64,000 nt of DNA from Odontesthes bonariensis. Lineage: Eukaryota; Chordata; Actinopteri; Atheriniformes; Atherinopsidae. The notes under the pieces are model-generated. The model saw only the letters and a program-made list of their open reading frames with translations, did not search any database and was not told where the DNA came from. Positions within the stretch are counted from its first letter, which is position 1, and every line of letters begins with the position of its first letter. Of this stretch, positions 11,501-19,775 are shown piece by piece. The position numbers were made by a program, and so were the translations under genes. Location: NCBI RefSeq assembly GCF_027942865.1, contig NC_134515.1, forward strand, positions 12,357,339-12,421,338. Direction: 5' to 3'.

Positions 11501-14500
11501 GTCATCGTAACAGTTACCTCTTGGATTGTGATTAAAGACATACCCCGGTAGTTGTGGCTGGTCTTCGGTGTCTGCATTGAGCCATGTCTCTGTTAAACAA
11601 ATACAGTCAGCTTTCATTAGGGTTTTGTGGGATTGCATGTCGTCAAAGTGAGCATTCAAACTCTGTACATTGTGAAGTGCAATCGTGCAGACCGGATCAA
11701 CGTCAGGTGAACCAATACTTTTGAAGTTGAACTTTGGCAAGCTCTTCATGGCTGTGTCTACTTTGTCATCACAAAATATAGCTGTCTCTTTGAAGTCCTT
11801 AATAATCAGTCCATCAAGAGTTCTCACACGACTCAATGCAACATATGCTTGCCCTGCAGCAAAGATTTTGTTGAGTGATACAACAGCTCTGTCAACAGTA
11901 ACACCTTGGCACTTATGTACCGTCATTGCCCAAGCCAGGGTGAGAGGAAATTGCCTTCGTATTCCACCAGCATTTGATACTTGATCCTCTTGTACCTCCA
12001 CAATTGTAGAGCGTTCAGAGTTTCTTTTGGATTTTGACCTCTGCATCTTTCCAACATTAGGGTTTTCAAACTCAACATGGATAGCAATAGGAATGTCATC
12101 CTTATCTTCACCATTAATAATTTCCACAACCGTACCACACACACCATTGACGAGGCCGTCAGACACGTCTATATTTTTCTTCAACATCACCTTTGCTCCA
12201 ATGCCCAAAGACACACACCTTGGCAAGCACGAGTTGAAAACCTTTGTATGGAAGCCTAATTTTGGTTCCATTCTTCCAGTTTTGGGACTCCGTGTAAAAT
12301 CTTGGGCATCTATGCTGATTGCATCTGGGCAATGCTTTTGCAGTCTAGTGATATTGTATTTATCAACCTCTGCATTTGTAGCATATATGTGAATGTCTGT
12401 GGAGTCTTCACCAGTTTCACGTTGTTTTAATGCAAACACATCATGCCCACTGAGATGTTCATTCTTTTTACGAACTCTGAGACGATTCAGCATCTCCGCA
12501 AATTCTGCATTTTCTTGCCTCAAAACTTTGGTAAGCTCAGCCACTTCAAAGTTGTTGTCCCACATGTTGGCTTCTGTGTTGTCAGAAAAAAGAGGTGTGC
12601 CTTTGACAGGTCTCAACTGAAAGAAGTCACCCACGCAGATCAGGGAAACATTTGCAAACAAAGAATAATCACCAGTCTGTTTTATTTGACGTAGTCTGCC
12701 ATGAACGTAGGACAAAAGACGGTGGTCAACCATGGACACTTCATCAATGATCAAAATCTGCAAGTTTCGCATTTTCATCCTTAAAGTATTTACCTTCTCA
12801 TCACCAAGAGGTTGATATGGCAGCTTAACATTTGCACCAATGGAGAATGTACTGTGAATAGTTGCAGCACCAATGTTATATGCAGCCACACCAGTGGGCG
12901 CTGTAAGGAGCACAGTCAGATCATCTGGATTGTCAGAAATCTGTGACAGCAGTCGTGTAGATTCGTACTGGATGGCTTTGATCAAATGGGATTTGCCTGT
13001 TCCTGCTCCACCAGTAATGAACAATCGCAACGGTTCAGGATTCTGTCCAAAGAGTATCTGCAGACACCACCGACGTACAGCATAAAATATTGCTGCCTGC
13101 TCTTCATTCAGTGTTCGCAATAAACCTAGTGCAGCATCTCGGGGCATTGTCATGTGATTAGTTTCCAGAGTGCACGTTGTCTGTGGATTTGCTGTCAGGT
13201 CAGGAATAAGATCACCAACATCATCACTGCCTTCTTCATCATCTACAGCTTTGGGTTTCATATCCAAACAACTGAGACGTTCGCTTTCTGTTTCTGGACA
13301 TATCTGAGCCCAAGCGTCTTCTAAATCAATGTCGTTATCCAGCAACTGTTTGGCTTTGTCAATCTCATCGCTTTCTTTTTCAAATAAAGCTTTGTTGGAG
13401 TCCACAATTGACTGCACTTTTTGGATGTCAGAGCCACATTTCACTGCACCAGTTGTGTAGAACTGTTCGTATGTTTCAAACTGAGGCGGTCTGAGGTGGA
13501 AGTCCTCATAATAAGGCAAAAACAGCTGCAGCAATGAATGAAAGTACTTTTCTGGATTTTTTGTGTGTGAAAACCTGGGATATCTCACAACAGCAGGCTG
13601 TGTTCTGGTCCTTTTTCTGATGAAGCCACGGTTGTTGTTCAGTTGTATTATGTCCTGTGATTCTCTTTGTGGTGAAACCTCAGACTTTGAAAGAACTCTG
13701 TACTGAGAGCAAAAGCTGGCAAGGCATAACTCCTCCATTTCTGCTGATCTGGGTCTACTTTTGTATCTTTCCACCACATTAGTCATCCAAATGCTACTGT
13801 CATCATCAGGCTGTTGGAGCTGAGCTCTAGCTTGGAGCACATGCAAAGGCAAACTCATTCTAACAGGATTTTCACCAACAGGAATAAACTGTACATCACG
13901 AGAACATTCCTTCAAACGCATACGAGTCAAACGATACACTGCCTCTTGAGCTGAAACTTCTCTGTTGTGCAGGTAGACGCTGCCGAGCTGTTTGAATGCA
14001 GCTTTTGCATCAAGATTGCCATTCATCGCCTCCTTCTGTGCACGCTGTAACAGCAAACCCATTTCTTGCTCTGCTTTTGTGATGTATGACAGTATATAGA
14101 CCACAACAGAATAGGCGTCGGTGATATACTGAATGTCCATGTTTCCTTGCCAAGCACGCAGTAAGTCTTTATTGTACTGGTTCACCCAAATATCAGACGG
14201 ATTTCGCTTATGGACAATGCTTTTCTTTTTGGAACATATGGTGTATGCTCTCTCAAACAGGCCTTGATGTATCCCAAGAGACTCAAAAAAAGCATCAGCT
14301 GTATCAAAACTCAGGTCAGGATTGGCCAGCGCTGTTTTCACCTTCTTTATGATTGCATTGGCATTGGTATTTTCATCTTTTCCATTCAGGTCCTCTGAGT
14401 TCCCAGCTCTTGTAATGAAAGTACGGCTTGATGGAGGTCGTGGGAAATTGAATCGGCACACTGTATTTTTCTTACGGCATGTTTTTGAGTGTTTTGTGCT

Positions 14501-17500
14501 GTGTCTTTGTACGCTGCTCACAACCTCATGAAGCTCTGCATCAGACTCTGGTGGAATATCACAGGAAATGTATCTGTCTATGAAACGTACCACATCAGCA
14601 TCACTGTCTTTATCAATCTTTGGTGCATCTTCCACCCAAAACAAACAGTGAACATGAGGAGAACCACGCTGTTGGAATTCAACTCGATAGAAGTAGTCCT
14701 TTATTTTGCCTATGGGTTCAGCTGGTGACAGGATTACATCACGAAGAAAACAATGCCATCGATAGTCAAACATTCTTGCTGCAGTAACTGGATTTCTTCC
14801 AATCAACGCACATTTTTGAGACCAGTCAAGTTCCTCCACAGGTGTTTCTTTTCCTTCTAACCTCAAAAGAGAAGCAAGCATTTCAGGCCATCTCAGATCA
14901 GCACTTGACATGCTTATGAAAAACGTTGGAATTGACAGTTGTCGAATCATACTGAACAAATCTTTCTGTACTGCCATCCAGTAAGGTGGGGTTCCACGAA
15001 TTCCTCGCAAGAACTTGTACCCTTCATCATTTCGTAATATTTTACTGAGTGAATCTGAGTTCAACAACATGTTTGATGCTTCTTTCAGAGATGATTTGCC
15101 GCCACCTTTGCGCATTGCCACTGATACACCAGATATGACTTGATGCACTTCTGATATGTACTGTGCATAAAATATGTAGTCTGTGTTGCGACCAAAACGT
15201 CCATCAGCGTTGAGAATGCGACAGTTCAGGTAACGTGACAGAGTTATTTTTGATTCCCTTTCATCGTGGAATGTAGGTCCACCCAATGGAAACAGAGCAG
15301 GAAAGCATTTGGCCTCGTTGGTTTTATCAGATAGTAAACGAACTGGACTGTTGCCTTCAGCTGGTGCCACGCTCAGTATATCCTGAAAATTCTGATCAAT
15401 GATCTCTGAACCCAGATTGACAGGTTGCAATGATGTGTCTGACAAGAGGCCACTCTGGTCTTTAATGTAGGTCAGTTCCTCCTCTGCTTGCTCTTCCTCA
15501 AGATTATTTTCATCATCACTGTTATTTTCATTATCACTGTTAGCTGGCAGCTCTTGGTTGTCCTCATTTGCCTCACATTGATCACTTCCATTCAGAGTGT
15601 TTACCCATTCATCATTTAAAATGACATCATCATACCACTTATTGTTTGCCATCAAATACCTCAGTGCATTCCTTACACGATCAGTGTGGACATACATGTA
15701 CTCATAATGACCTTTGTATGTCAACTTGCGTTTGAGTTTGACTCTTATCATTTTATCATCACACTCGTTCCTTGGCAGAATGTTTGTCACGCTACTGTTA
15801 TCAACAGGTACAGAGACACATGGACCATGGCAAGCTCTTTGGCGGCCTCGGGGCAAACACAGCAGCTTCATGAAGGGAATGTGACGAGCAATGAGATGTT
15901 CCTCCAAAGAATTCAGACATTTCAGTTCAGGTGGAATTTCATCCAAATGCATGTTGTTGGTGACACTCTCTTCTGGTAGTTTTCCTCCAAGCATTTTCCG
16001 ATGACAGGAATGGCAAACCCATAATTTGCTGCAAGGACTATCAGACAAATGACATTCCTGCCCACATTCAATATCACAAACGTGTAAATATTGCAATGTT
16101 ATACACCTCTTAGCCAGTGCAGCAACCTCTGGTCTTTTGCTTTCATAATGAGATCTTTTACACTCAATCACTTGTTTCCTGAAAAGTAAGCGATGACAAA
16201 CAGAGCATACGTATTCAGGACCACAGCTTACGTCTTGACGAAACTGACTGATGACAAAGTCAATGTCTTGTTGCTTCTTTCTCATATTTGCATGAGTGTC
16301 ACTGCTACTCTTAATTTTGTTTTGGCGAATTTCGTCATATTCATGATATTTCATCTTGCTTTTCTCGTTGATCTTCTTTTGAAACACGATGTTGCTCTTG
16401 TACTTCTTATGACTATAATCACGGACTTTATGTTGAAACACAACGTTGCTCTTGTACTTCTTATGACTATAATCACGGACTTTATGTTGAAACCCAATGT
16501 TGCTTTTGTACTTCTTATGACTATAATCACGGACTTTATGTTGAAACCCAATGTTGCTTTTGTACTTCTTATGACTATAATCACGGACTTTATGTTGAAA
16601 CCCAATGTTGCTCTTGTACTTTGTATGACTGTAATCACGGACTTTATGTTGAAACCCAATGTTGCTCTTGTACTTTGTATGACTGTAATCACGGACTTTA
16701 TGTTGAAACCCAATGTTGCTCTTGTACTTTGTATGACTGTAATCACGGACTTTATTTTGAAATATGATGTTTGTCTGATAAGTGTTTTTTGAGGATTCAC
16801 ACTTTGATTTTTTTAAATTTGAATCAGTACCATATTTATTATTATACTGTGCAAGTTTACGTGCCTTGAACTGCACATCGGTTCCATAGTTTGTGTTGAA
16901 ATAATCACATTTCCTTTTCCGAAACTCAGAATTCATGCTGTTCTTGTGAAAATGTTCAAGAGAAGTCTCACGTTTGGCACTCCTAATGTACTCACATTCA
17001 TTATATTGCTTCTTTTGATTCTCAGTTTTTCGCTTCTTCACATTGATATCACTGCACCGTTGACGTTCTTTTTCTGCTTTCGTGTCTGACTCGGTGAACT
17101 TTCTTTTCCGCTGGGGTCTTAACGTTCCCTCACCAATAGACTGGCATGTTCCGGCACAAGGACTCTGCGTATTTCGGTTTTTAACGCATGTTACAACCTC
17201 ATAATGATTGGCGGTGTGATTTAAATATATACAGTTCTGAATGCATGGGCGTACAGTAGGTCTGTGCATGTTCCATCTCCCATCATTTAAGGTGAAGATA
17301 GTAGTTTGGAATAAATCGGCAGCAGCAAATATGTCGATCTCCTTTGCCCAGGTCCCACAGTAGTGTATCCTTGATTTTGTTACATAGTCCTGTACAGATG
17401 TATATTCATCTCTCAAGTAAGTCTCAAACTTATTGCTGTATTTCTGGAGGTGTTTCGTTACAGCCCGTCTAATTTTCAAGTGCTTCTCTTCATTGCTACA

Positions 17501-19303
17501 AATGCTAAAGGCAAGGCTGCGGTAAAAGCAATTCCCATCTGGCTTAATGCTTTGTATCTTACAAGGACAGCCCATATCATCAACACTGGTTGTTGCCTTC
17601 AACGCTTCAACATTTTCATTTGAAAGTCCAACAGCTTTGCACAGTGTATCCTGATCACTGCGAGTTAAAGGTTTAAATGCCTGCTTTGGGACATTTGTGT
17701 CAGTGATAATTACGTCATCACTGTGTGTTTTGCAAGTTGTCTCGTGCAGTTCAAAATCCCCTTTTATTTGAGCACGTTTAGCCTTTTCTGCAGAAGTCTC
17801 TTTTCGATTTACCTTTTGTCCAGCACCATTACGTGCAGCCTCTGATCGATCGATTGTAGCCGTCAGCTTGGTGTCATCTTTACCCAACATAGTTTCAGGA
17901 ACACATTCAGGCTTCTGTGAAACATTACTCACGACACGTCTCAAAACATCGCTGTACAAAGGTTTGGTATTTGGGTTCGATTCACTCTTTGTGGACGCAG
18001 TTTGGTTGTTTGCATTACCTGGAACAGCAGTTGACGTTACTGAGCAACTTGTAGCCGTCTGACGTTTGTGCAAACCTTTTGATCCTGTTACCACATCGCT
18101 GTACAGCTGACGTACCTTTGCATGTGTCAACGTAGCTGTGTTACCTCGGGATGTGACGTTCTGTGATCGTCGTTCATTGCCAGTTCTGGTTACCGCAGCA
18201 CTCACTCCTGTTACCTCAAACCGTGGTGTACTTACGCCAAACGATTGTGCATAATCATACACAAAGCTGACCAGTGACTGTGCGGAGCTAAAGTATGAAA
18301 CACAACTTACCCTCTGACCTTTGTGATTAACCCAGGTGTTTGCATGAGAATTAACAAAGGCAAATCTGGTCTCTCCATTCACGATGGCACAAGTATTTCC
18401 ACAAATAGTCAACAAGCAAGCATCATGACTGAACAGTGCGCGCTGCAGTGCTTCATCAAAAGGCAAAGCCACATCACATAAAGCAGGATCATAATTGTCA
18501 ACACAAACAAACCCAGTGTAAGAATCTCCAAAGTTTAATGCAAAATCACAATTCCACACCCTGTGTTGTCTAGGCAATTCTGACACAGCAATGTAACCCC
18601 TTCCTTCAACATGGTCTCTGATTTGTTCATGTGCACTCATAGACTTGTACAACAGAGTTCCTTTTATTAAAACATCATCCAGATCTCCAGTTTCCCAGGT
18701 CCAAACGTTCTTCATCTTGGATTTCAGAACAGCTGTCAGACTGATGGCACCGCACTGCTTGTTGCCCACGTTACCAAAACGCACATCACCTTGATGAAAG
18801 GAGCCCGTCAGGAAAGACCTCTCTGGAAAATCAGGCTGAGTCAAAGTAACACACTCATTAGTAACATTGGGTTCATTCATGCAAGATGCATTATTTGAAG
18901 ATAGCTTGATAGCACAGTCAAGAGAGAGAGAGCTTGGAGATTCAGTTTGGAAAGAAGTTTTTTGCAAGTTGGTAGAGAACTTTTCAGCACTTGTTTGAGA
19001 CTTGTTAGAGAACTTTTCAGCACTTGTTTGAGACTTGTTAGAGAACTTTTCAGCACTTGTTTGAGAGTTTGAGAGTGGGGAGTCTGCAACGTTTCTGTAT
19101 TGAACATTTCTGTATTGAACATTTCTGTATTGAACATTTCTGTATTGAACATCAAAGTCATGAACATCAAAGTCATACGCCTTTTCAGGCCAGCTTGATG
19201 TTTGGGCTTTCCAGGTGCAAGGACGCCCAACCTTGCTTCCAGGAGACCATAAGTCATCCTGGGTGCCAGTCGCTGCTCTTTTGGTGGAACACACCTGCAA
19301 CAC
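5537..19303 (-). CDS. Helentron (Helitron2) RepHel polyprotein with C76-like, OTU, Rep, Pif1 helicase and EEP domains (copy A, assembly-inflated)
   Basis: The frame stays open for 4588 codons, but 1834 of them (10889-16390) are a 500-N gap plus a duplicate of 5887-10888. The true frame is probably 2754 codons, from 19303-16391 joined to 10888-5537. Domain order is as in copy B: 11-residue repeats; C76-like protease (NKQCGAISL, later VNSH); OTU (DGNC, NHYEV); 18-residue Lys-rich repeats; CxxC clusters; HUH Rep (GSPHVHCLFW, YILSYITKAE); Pif1 helicase (GGAGTGKS, IIDEVSMVD); EEP nuclease (TETWL, GDFNED, SFHD). It would replicate and move the element by rolling-circle transposition. The long frame begins at GTG, not ATG; the first in-frame ATG is at 18880. 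I prefer a spliced start from 19713-19775 joined to an exon beginning at 19294. No stop codon interrupts it. Confidence 0.9.
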   Translation of the reverse strand: MLQVCSTKRAATGTQDDLWSPGSKVGRPCTWKAQTSSWPEKAYDFDVHDFDVQYRNVQYRNVQYRNVQYRNVADSPLSNSQTSAEKFSNKSQTSAEKFSNKSQTSAEKFSTNLQKTSFQTESPSSLSLDCAIKLSSNNASCMNEPNVTNECVTLTQPDFPERSFLTGSFHQGDVRFGNVGNKQCGAISLTAVLKSKMKNVWTWETGDLDDVLIKGTLLYKSMSAHEQIRDHVEGRGYIAVSELPRQHRVWNCDFALNFGDSYTGFVCVDNYDPALCDVALPFDEALQRALFSHDACLLTICGNTCAIVNGETRFAFVNSHANTWVNHKGQRVSCVSYFSSAQSLVSFVYDYAQSFGVSTPRFEVTGVSAAVTRTGNERRSQNVTSRGNTATLTHAKVRQLYSDVVTGSKGLHKRQTATSCSVTSTAVPGNANNQTASTKSESNPNTKPLYSDVLRRVVSNVSQKPECVPETMLGKDDTKLTATIDRSEAARNGAGQKVNRKETSAEKAKRAQIKGDFELHETTCKTHSDDVIITDTNVPKQAFKPLTRSDQDTLCKAVGLSNENVEALKATTSVDDMGCPCKIQSIKPDGNCFYRSLAFSICSNEEKHLKIRRAVTKHLQKYSNKFETYLRDEYTSVQDYVTKSRIHYCGTWAKEIDIFAAADLFQTTIFTLNDGRWNMHRPTVRPCIQNCIYLNHTANHYEVVTCVKNRNTQSPCAGTCQSIGEGTLRPQRKRKFTESDTKAEKERQRCSDINVKKRKTENQKKQYNECEYIRSAKRETSLEHFHKNSMNSEFRKRKCDYFNTNYGTDVQFKARKLAQYNNKYGTDSNLKKSKCESSKNTYQTNIIFQNKVRDYSHTKYKSNIGFQHKVRDYSHTKYKSNIGFQHKVRDYSHTKYKSNIGFQHKVRDYSHKKYKSNIGFQHKVRDYSHKKYKSNIGFQHKVRDYSHKKYKSNVVFQHKVRDYSHKKYKSNIVFQKKINEKSKMKYHEYDEIRQNKIKSSSDTHANMRKKQQDIDFVISQFRQDVSCGPEYVCSVCHRLLFRKQVIECKRSHYESKRPEVAALAKRCITLQYLHVCDIECGQECHLSDSPCSKLWVCHSCHRKMLGGKLPEESVTNNMHLDEIPPELKCLNSLEEHLIARHIPFMKLLCLPRGRQRACHGPCVSVPVDNSSVTNILPRNECDDKMIRVKLKRKLTYKGHYEYMYVHTDRVRNALRYLMANNKWYDDVILNDEWVNTLNGSDQCEANEDNQELPANSDNENNSDDENNLEEEQAEEELTYIKDQSGLLSDTSLQPVNLGSEIIDQNFQDILSVAPAEGNSPVRLLSDKTNEAKCFPALFPLGGPTFHDERESKITLSRYLNCRILNADGRFGRNTDYIFYAQYISEVHQVISGVSVAMRKGGGKSSLKEASNMLLNSDSLSKILRNDEGYKFLRGIRGTPPYWMAVQKDLFSMIRQLSIPTFFISMSSADLRWPEMLASLLRLEGKETPVEELDWSQKCALIGRNPVTAARMFDYRWHCFLRDVILSPAEPIGKIKDYFYRVEFQQRGSPHVHCLFWVEDAPKIDKDSDADVVRFIDRYISCDIPPESDAELHEVVSSVQRHSTKHSKTCRKKNTVCRFNFPRPPSSRTFITRAGNSEDLNGKDENTNANAIIKKVKTALANPDLSFDTADAFFESLGIHQGLFERAYTICSKKKSIVHKRNPSDIWVNQYNKDLLRAWQGNMDIQYITDAYSVVVYILSYITKAEQEMGLLLQRAQKEAMNGNLDAKAAFKQLGSVYLHNREVSAQEAVYRLTRMRLKECSRDVQFIPVGENPVRMSLPLHVLQARAQLQQPDDDSSIWMTNVVERYKSRPRSAEMEELCLASFCSQYRVLSKSEVSPQRESQDIIQLNNNRGFIRKRTRTQPAVVRYPRFSHTKNPEKYFHSLLQLFLPYYEDFHLRPPQFETYEQFYTTGAVKCGSDIQKVQSIVDSNKALFEKESDEIDKAKQLLDNDIDLEDAWAQICPETESERLSCLDMKPKAVDDEEGSDDVGDLIPDLTANPQTTCTLETNHMTMPRDAALGLLRTLNEEQAAIFYAVRRWCLQILFGQNPEPLRLFITGGAGTGKSHLIKAIQYESTRLLSQISDNPDDLTVLLTAPTGVAAYNIGAATIHSTFSIGANVKLPYQPLGDEKVNTLRMKMRNLQILIIDEVSMVDHRLLSYVHGRLRQIKQTGDYSLFANVSLICVGDFFQLRPVKGTPLFSDNTEANMWDNNFEVAELTKVLRQENAEFAEMLNRLRVRKKNEHLSGHDVFALKQRETGEDSTDIHIYATNAEVDKYNITRLQKHCPDAISIDAQDFTRSPKTGRMEPKLGFHTKVFNSCLPRCVSLGIGAKVMLKKNIDVSDGLVNGVCGTVVEIINGEDKDDIPIAIHVEFENPNVGKMQRSKSKRNSERSTIVEVQEDQVSNAGGIRRQFPLTLAWAMTVHKCQGVTVDRAVVSLNKIFAAGQAYVALSRVRTLDGLIIKDFKETAIFCDDKVDTAMKSLPKFNFKSIGSPDVDPVCTIALHNVQSLNAHFDDMQSHKTLMKADCICLTETWLNADTEDQPQLPGYVFNHNPRGNCYDDSDTVFAALKQQQRGGVGLYYSDNIDVQVSIPKRCNLEXXXXXXXXXXXXXXXXXXXXXXXXXXXXXXXXXXXXXXXXXXXXXXXXXXXXXXXXXXXXXXXXXXXXXXXXXXXXXXXXXXXXXXXXXXXXXXXXXXXXXXXXXXXXXXXXXXXXXXXXXXXXXXXXXXXXXXXXXXXXXXXXXXXXXXXXXXXXXXXXXXXXXXXIVFQKKINEKSKMKYHEYDEIRQNKIKSSSDTHANMRKKQQDIDFVISQFRQDVSCGPEYVCSVCHRLLFRKQVIECKRSHYESKRPEVAALAKRCITLQYLHVCDIECGQECHLSDSPCSKLWVCHSCHRKMLGGKLPEESVTNNMHLDEIPPELKCLNSLEEHLIARHIPFMKLLCLPRGRQRACHGPCVSVPVDNSSVTNILPRNECDDKMIRVKLKRKLTYKGHYEYMYVHTDRVRNALRYLMANNKWYDDVILNDEWVNTLNGSDQCEANEDNQELPANSDNENNSDDENNLEEEQAEEELTYIKDQSGLLSDTSLQPVNLGSEIIDQNFQDILSVAPAEGNSPVRLLSDKTNEAKCFPALFPLGGPTFHDERESKITLSRYLNCRILNADGRFGRNTDYIFYAQYISEVHQVISGVSVAMRKGGGKSSLKEASNMLLNSDSLSKILRNDEGYKFLRGIRGTPPYWMAVQKDLFSMIRQLSIPTFFISMSSADLRWPEMLASLLRLEGKETPVEELDWSQKCALIGRNPVTAARMFDYRWHCFLRDVILSPAEPIGKIKDYFYRVEFQQRGSPHVHCLFWVEDAPKIDKDSDADVVRFIDRYISCDIPPESDAELHEVVSSVQRHSTKHSKTCRKKNTVCRFNFPRPPSSRTFITRAGNSEDLNGKDENTNANAIIKKVKTALANPDLSFDTADAFFESLGIHQGLFERAYTICSKKKSIVHKRNPSDIWVNQYNKDLLRAWQGNMDIQYITDAYSVVVYILSYITKAEQEMGLLLQRAQKEAMNGNLDAKAAFKQLGSVYLHNREVSAQEAVYRLTRMRLKECSRDVQFIPVGENPVRMSLPLHVLQARAQLQQPDDDSSIWMTNVVERYKSRPRSAEMEELCLASFCSQYRVLSKSEVSPQRESQDIIQLNNNRGFIRKRTRTQPAVVRYPRFSHTKNPEKYFHSLLQLFLPYYEDFHLRPPQFETYEQFYTTGAVKCGSDIQKVQSIVDSNKALFEKESDEIDKAKQLLDNDIDLEDAWAQICPETESERLSCLDMKPKAVDDEEGSDDVGDLIPDLTANPQTTCTLETNHMTMPRDAALGLLRTLNEEQAAIFYAVRRWCLQILFGQNPEPLRLFITGGAGTGKSHLIKAIQYESTRLLSQISDNPDDLTVLLTAPTGVAAYNIGAATIHSTFSIGANVKLPYQPLGDEKVNTLRMKMRNLQILIIDEVSMVDHRLLSYVHGRLRQIKQTGDYSLFANVSLICVGDFFQLRPVKGTPLFSDNTEANMWDNNFEVAELTKVLRQENAEFAEMLNRLRVRKKNEHLSGHDVFALKQRETGEDSTDIHIYATNAEVDKYNITRLQKHCPDAISIDAQDFTRSPKTGRMEPKLGFHTKVFNSCLPRCVSLGIGAKVMLKKNIDVSDGLVNGVCGTVVEIINGEDKDDIPIAIHVEFENPNVGKMQRSKSKRNSERSTIVEVQEDQVSNAGGIRRQFPLTLAWAMTVHKCQGVTVDRAVVSLNKIFAAGQAYVALSRVRTLDGLIIKDFKETAIFCDDKVDTAMKSLPKFNFKSIGSPDVDPVCTIALHNVQSLNAHFDDMQSHKTLMKADCICLTETWLNADTEDQPQLPGYVFNHNPRGNCYDDSDTVFAALKQQQRGGVGLYYSDNIDVQVSIPKRCNLECLYFHMSHVNLTAVVLYRPSSYKIDMFRKQLSQVVFELEKHAGRKMIMGDFNEDVFVSSTVAKFLEQHGYTQHVQAATTERGTLIDHVYCKDVGDIVVDVVQTYYSFHDAILISLL
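5887..10888. repeat. 5002-bp segment repeated exactly after the assembly gap (left copy)
   Basis: This stretch reappears at 11389-16390 with a constant offset of 5502 and no indel that I could see. Both copies translate to the same residues wherever I compared them. It ends at the N run, just where the 54-bp in-frame tandem repeats begin in the right-hand copy. The pattern is that of two contig ends that overlap but were not merged. Confidence 0.9.
10889..11388. other. Assembly gap (500 N)
   Basis: Exactly 500 unknown bases, a conventional placeholder length. Both sides belong to the Helentron coding frame. Open frames of ~190-240 codons across this run are artefacts of unspecified bases. 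Confidence 0.99.
11389..16390. repeat. 5002-bp segment repeated exactly before the assembly gap (right copy)
   Basis: Right partner of 5887-10888. It runs from within the EEP domain (residues ...KRCNLE) back to the start of the Lys-rich repeat array. Removing 10889-16390 takes out 5502 bases, a multiple of three, and leaves one uninterrupted full-length frame. Confidence 0.9.
16391..16768 (-). repeat. 54-bp in-frame tandem repeat (18-residue unit), 7 copies, gene A
   Basis: Seven near-identical 54-base units encode an 18-residue Lys/His/Tyr-rich motif containing VRDYSHKKYKSN. They lie between the OTU domain and the first Cys cluster. Copy B has four units. The unit is a multiple of three, so gain or loss keeps the frame. 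Confidence 0.95.
18971..19069 (-). repeat. 33-bp in-frame tandem repeat (SQTSAEKFSNK), 3 copies, gene A
   Basis: Three 33-base units near the N-terminal side of the Helentron frame, against five in copy B. A shorter 15-base repeat (VQYRN, four copies) follows at about 19088-19150. Both are low-complexity, probably disordered segments ahead of the first protease domain. Confidence 0.9.
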
Positions 19304-19513
19304 ACAAATTGAACAGCGTTATTTACACATAACACACCTCATTCTTGCTGTTTTTAAGCACATAATACATCACGCCCTCCGACATCTCATTTGAATTTTC
19401 CTACAGTCAATACACAACCTCACGTACTGTTTTTACTCCTCACTACATCAACTGGCATGTGCTGCTTTTTGTAGGAGAAAAAAAAAAAAAGTAAAAGATT
19501 GCATAGCACTGAG

Positions 19514-19548
19514 ATTGCATTATTCCCTAAGAAGGGGAAAATTACAAT
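19514..19548. other. 35-bp micro-inverted segment relative to copy B
   Basis: The segment begins attgcattattccctaag and is the exact reverse complement of 47732-47766, while both flanks are collinear. It is bounded by ATTG and CAAT, a short inverted repeat, and lies inside the inferred intron. Confidence 0.95.
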
Positions 19549-19601
19549 GTCACTTGTAAATTTATTTAATGTAATTAAATAAATAAATTTACAAGTGACA
19601 T
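19547..19601. other. 55-bp palindrome (21-bp perfect arms) in the inferred intron, copy A
   Basis: The left arm starts atgtcacttgtaaattt and the right arm ends aaatttacaagtgacat. The arms are perfectly complementary over 21 bases, with a 13-base AT-rich loop. It can form a cruciform or an RNA hairpin. It abuts the micro-inverted segment. Confidence 0.95.
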
Positions 19602-19712
19602 CACTTATTTTGCATAGCTGCCTGTTTTCCTTGAGTTAGTGCTATTAACACAACTATTCCTTGCACCAGACCCTGTCAATCAGTGGTAAATTGTAGACGT
19701 GTGAAAAACCAC

Positions 19713-19775
19713 CTCTGAGAGCTCACGATCAGCCAGTCTCTTCTTTGCAGCCGCAGATTTTTTGGAACGTCCCAT
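19713..19775 (-). CDS. Inferred first coding exon of Helentron gene A
   Basis: ATG at 19775 opens a basic peptide, MGRSKKSAAAKKRLADRE..., of exactly 21 codons up to GAG followed by GTGGTT. Splicing to the acceptor TTGTGTGTTGCAG, with the exon resuming at 19294 (VCSTKRAAT), removes 418 bases and joins in phase 0. Unspliced, the frame ends after about ten more codons. The same arrangement exists in copy B. This is a prediction from signals and frame only. An alternative is translation from the internal ATG at 18880. Confidence 0.55.

Noticed and set aside
16391-16768. CRISPR-like array
   Set aside because: The 54-bp units are contiguous without spacers, coding, and in a eukaryotic transposon gene.
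19303-19335. Minus-strand ATG at 19335 as the start of the Helentron protein
   Set aside because: It opens a different frame that runs into the tandem repeats out of phase with the protease and Rep domains.
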